From CAZTZL01 sp964537715 (GTDB lineage: Bacteria > Zhuqueibacterota > QNDG01 > DSAB01), in NCBI GenBank assembly GCA_964537715.1, contig CAZIAH010000143.1, positions 1-8,736 of the forward strand: a stretch of 8,736 nucleotides of DNA, written 5' to 3'. Numbering within the stretch: the first letter of the stretch is position 1; each line of letters starts with the position of its first letter. This document shows positions 7,645 through 8,736 of this stretch, one piece after another. The notes below the pieces were generated by a model that was not told where the DNA came from, ran no database searches, and saw only the letters and a program-made list of their open reading frames with translations. Made by a program: the position numbers and the translations under genes.

Positions 7645-8208
7645 ATGAACGACACCGACCTCATGCTCCAACTAAAAAATGGAGACGAAACCGCATTCAG
7701 AAAAATCGTGGAAACGCATCAGAATTTTATTTATCGTTTAACGTCTCACTATCTTGGCAATGAGCAGGATGCCGAGGAAATTACACAGGATGTTTTCATC
7801 AAACTTTACCATTCCAGAGCTACATACAAACCCAAGGCCAAACTCTCTACGTATCTCTATCGTATTGCGATCAACCTTTCATTGAACCGGATTCGAGACC
7901 GGAAACGAAAGGCGTGGATTTCTCTTGAATCTATTAAAAAAAAGGGACAGGAAAACCTGTTTTCCAGAGACGATCAGAATCCGGACAGGATCTTGGATCT
8001 CAAGGAACAGCAGCATATAATTCAGAATACCATTGACGAGCTTCCCGAAAGCCAGCGTACGGCTATCATTCTGAAACGATTCGAAGAGTTATCGTACAGT
8101 GAAATCGCCAACGTCATGAAAATATCTGTATCGTCCGTCGAGGCGCTGCTTTACCGGGCCAGACAGAATCTTCAAAAAAAACTTACTGGACAATTGGATC
8201 TGCCATAA
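7645..8208 (+). CDS. ECF-type RNA polymerase sigma factor
   Basis: Sigma-70 family, group IV, of 187 residues, normal for the class. Region 2 covers about 20-90: the core-binding part includes DAEEITQDVFIKLY (42-55), and the -10 recognition part runs through LSTYLYRIAINLSLNRIRD (67-85). A variable linker (90-125) leads to region 4 at about 126-176, with LPESQRTAIILKRFEELSY and a helix-turn-helix in YSEIANVMKISVSSVEALLY (151-170) that would read the -35 element. There is no region 1.1 or 3 and no extra C-terminal domain. The ATG is the first start after an in-frame TAA (7636-7638); no good Shine-Dalgarno is seen. It lies 56 bp after the kinase gene on the same strand and may share its transcript. 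The usual partner, a membrane anti-sigma gene directly downstream, is absent: the next 330 bases are a riboswitch unit. Confidence 0.95.
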   Translation: MNDTDLMLQLKNGDETAFRKIVETHQNFIYRLTSHYLGNEQDAEEITQDVFIKLYHSRATYKPKAKLSTYLYRIAINLSLNRIRDRKRKAWISLESIKKKGQENLFSRDDQNPDRILDLKEQQHIIQNTIDELPESQRTAIILKRFEELSYSEIANVMKISVSSVEALLYRARQNLQKKLTGQLDLP

Positions 8209-8244
8209 AAATGACAATTCCTAAAAATAGAATACGGATAGATC

Positions 8245-8273
8245 TTGACTTTCCAGTCAATAATATCTATATT
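8245..8273 (+). promoter_or_regulatory. Sigma-70 promoter of the B12 riboswitch transcript
   Basis: TTGACT (8245-8250) and TATATT (8268-8273) have an ideal 17-bp spacer, and each matches consensus at five of six bases. The expected start at about 8280 falls one or two bases before the first paired base of the aptamer (8282). The position fits so well that the promoter and riboswitch support each other. The -35 is also one arm of a six-base inverted repeat (8245-8250 with 8255-8260). Confidence 0.8.
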
Positions 8274-8281
8274 AATTCTCA

Positions 8282-8462
8282 AGATAGGTGTCCCGGATCG
8301 TTCTACCGGCCGGGAAGAATAGGGAATCCCGTGAAAATCGGGAGCTGCCCCGCAACTGTCATCCCGTTCAGATGATTCTGAACAAAAGATTCGATTCACA
8401 GCCACTTTTCAACAGAAAGGGAAGGCAATCGGATCGGGGAAAGCCAGGAGACCTGCCTGTCT
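8282..8462 (+). promoter_or_regulatory. Cobalamin (vitamin B12) riboswitch aptamer
   Basis: RNA element that binds a cobalamin cofactor and controls the transport gene after it. P1 closes with AGATAGG (8282-8288) against CCTGTCT (8456-8462), including one G-U pair. P2 is TCCCGG (8291-8296) with CCGGGA (8310-8315). The conserved core follows in order: AATAGGGAATCC (8318-8329), a hairpin TCCCG/CGGGA (8327-8331 with 8339-8343) holding GTGAAAAT, then GCTGCCCCGCAACTGT (8344-8359), GCCACTT (8401-8407), GGGAAGGC (8419-8426), and the B12 box AAGCCAGGAGACCTGCC (8441-8457). All the usual conserved blocks are in the right order and spacing. A variable arm lies at 8360-8400. I cannot tell from sequence alone whether it prefers adenosylcobalamin or a smaller cobalamin. 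Confidence 0.96.
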
Positions 8463-8470
8463 GCAGAAAG

Positions 8471-8519
8471 TCCTTCGAGGGAAGGCGAAGTGAATGTGTA
8501 ATGAGACGCCGACCTTCCC
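8471..8519 (+). promoter_or_regulatory. Predicted antiterminator of the riboswitch
   Basis: GGGAAGG (8479-8485) can pair perfectly with CCTTCCC (8513-8519). An alternative uses GGCG (8484-8487) with CGCC (8507-8510) plus GGGAA with TTCCC. Either pairing uses bases of the terminator's 5' arm and loop, so it excludes the terminator. Upstream CCTT (8472-8475) can instead pair with AAGG (8482-8485) and lock the antiterminator strand away, which would favour termination. This is inferred from base pairing by eye, without energy calculation. Confidence 0.6.
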
Positions 8520-8535
8520 GGTCGGTTTTTCTTTT
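8508..8535 (+). terminator. Rho-independent terminator of the riboswitch expression platform
   Basis: CCGACC (8509-8514) pairs with GGTCGG (8520-8525) around a TTCCC loop; a G-U pair (8508 with 8526) can extend the stem. A run TTTTTCTTTT (8526-8535) follows directly. It ends ten bases before the next start codon, so it is an attenuator for that gene rather than the end of the sigma gene. Expected behaviour: cobalamin bound gives termination, and free aptamer gives read-through. Confidence 0.85.
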
Positions 8536-8544
8536 AGGTCCAAT

Positions 8545-8736
8545 ATGAAATTCACAATAAAAAAGATCTGTCTGATGGGGTTGTTTATCTCGGCGGGAGT
8601 TTCACTCGGATTCGCCCTGGCACAAATCCCCAACGTCGAGCTCATCACGACCACCATTTTTTTATCGGGATACTTTCTCGGTTTGAAAGAAGGTGTTCTC
8701 GTCGGCATATGCACGGAAGGCCTCTATTCCCTACTC
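8545..8736 (+). CDS. Putative S component of an ECF vitamin transporter (5' part only)
   Basis: The window edge cuts this gene after 64 codons; no stop is present. It starts at ATG 8545, with AGG (8536-8538) six bases upstream, directly after the terminator U-run. The product begins MKFTIKKICLMGLFISAGVS. It has a short basic start, a hydrophobic helix at about 9-26, the segment AQIPNVELITTTIFLSG (26-42), and a second helix running into GYFLGLKEGVLVG (42-54). The PNVELIT block next to a G-rich hydrophobic helix resembles small S components of energy-coupling-factor transporters that bind vitamins. Being placed under a cobalamin riboswitch makes cobalamin or a B12 precursor the likely substrate (CbrT/CblT-like). 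The membrane protein call is firm; the family is likely; the substrate is inference. Codon use is GC-rich like the preceding genes. Confidence 0.8.
   Translation, partial: MKFTIKKICLMGLFISAGVSLGFALAQIPNVELITTTIFLSGYFLGLKEGVLVGICTEGLYSLL

Noticed and set aside
8288..8548. Open frames on both strands across the riboswitch region
   Set aside because: The bases are fully explained by conserved aptamer blocks and the terminator; the translations are low-quality and basic.

Overview
The window is ordinary bacterial chromosome with dense coding. It fits a Gram-negative-like bacterium of the FCB/Calditrichota type. That placement is an inference from the style of the histidine kinase (an AHQLGTPISS phosphoacceptor box and an RGWGLGL nucleotide-binding box) and from a YfhO-type membrane protein next to polysaccharide genes; no marker gene fixes it. 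The left end is AT-rich and the centre-right is more GC-rich.

Layout. At 135-2251 (+) a GT4-type glycosyltransferase overlaps a PAPS-dependent-type sulfotransferase by ATGA. At 2272-3807 (-) a Wzx/MATE-like polysaccharide flippase converges on this pair. A 101-bp divergent intergenic region (3808-3908) holds candidate back-to-back promoters. From it a rightward set begins: a large YfhO-family membrane protein (3909-6407), a membrane sensor histidine kinase overlapping it by ATGA (6404-7588), and, after 56 bp, an ECF-type sigma factor (7645-8208). The last 500 bp hold a textbook vitamin B12 control unit: a strong sigma-70 promoter, a cobalamin riboswitch aptamer, an overlapping antiterminator/terminator pair, and the first 64 codons of a small membrane protein that resembles the substrate-binding S component of an ECF vitamin transporter. 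That gene is cut by the window edge.

How the genes may work together. The left half looks like the edge of a cell-surface glycan locus: the glycosyltransferase builds, the sulfotransferase decorates, the flippase exports, and the YfhO protein may transfer sugars from a lipid carrier outside the membrane. The histidine kinase is translationally coupled to YfhO, and the sigma factor follows. This suggests envelope sensing, but no response regulator or anti-sigma gene is visible here. The riboswitch unit is separate and most simply turns off cobalamin (or precursor) uptake when B12 is plentiful. I found no mobile element, CRISPR array, tRNA or rRNA, and no clear sign of an entirely new system. 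The most distinctive part is the compact riboswitch expression platform, whose antiterminator strand repeats eight bases of the aptamer itself.
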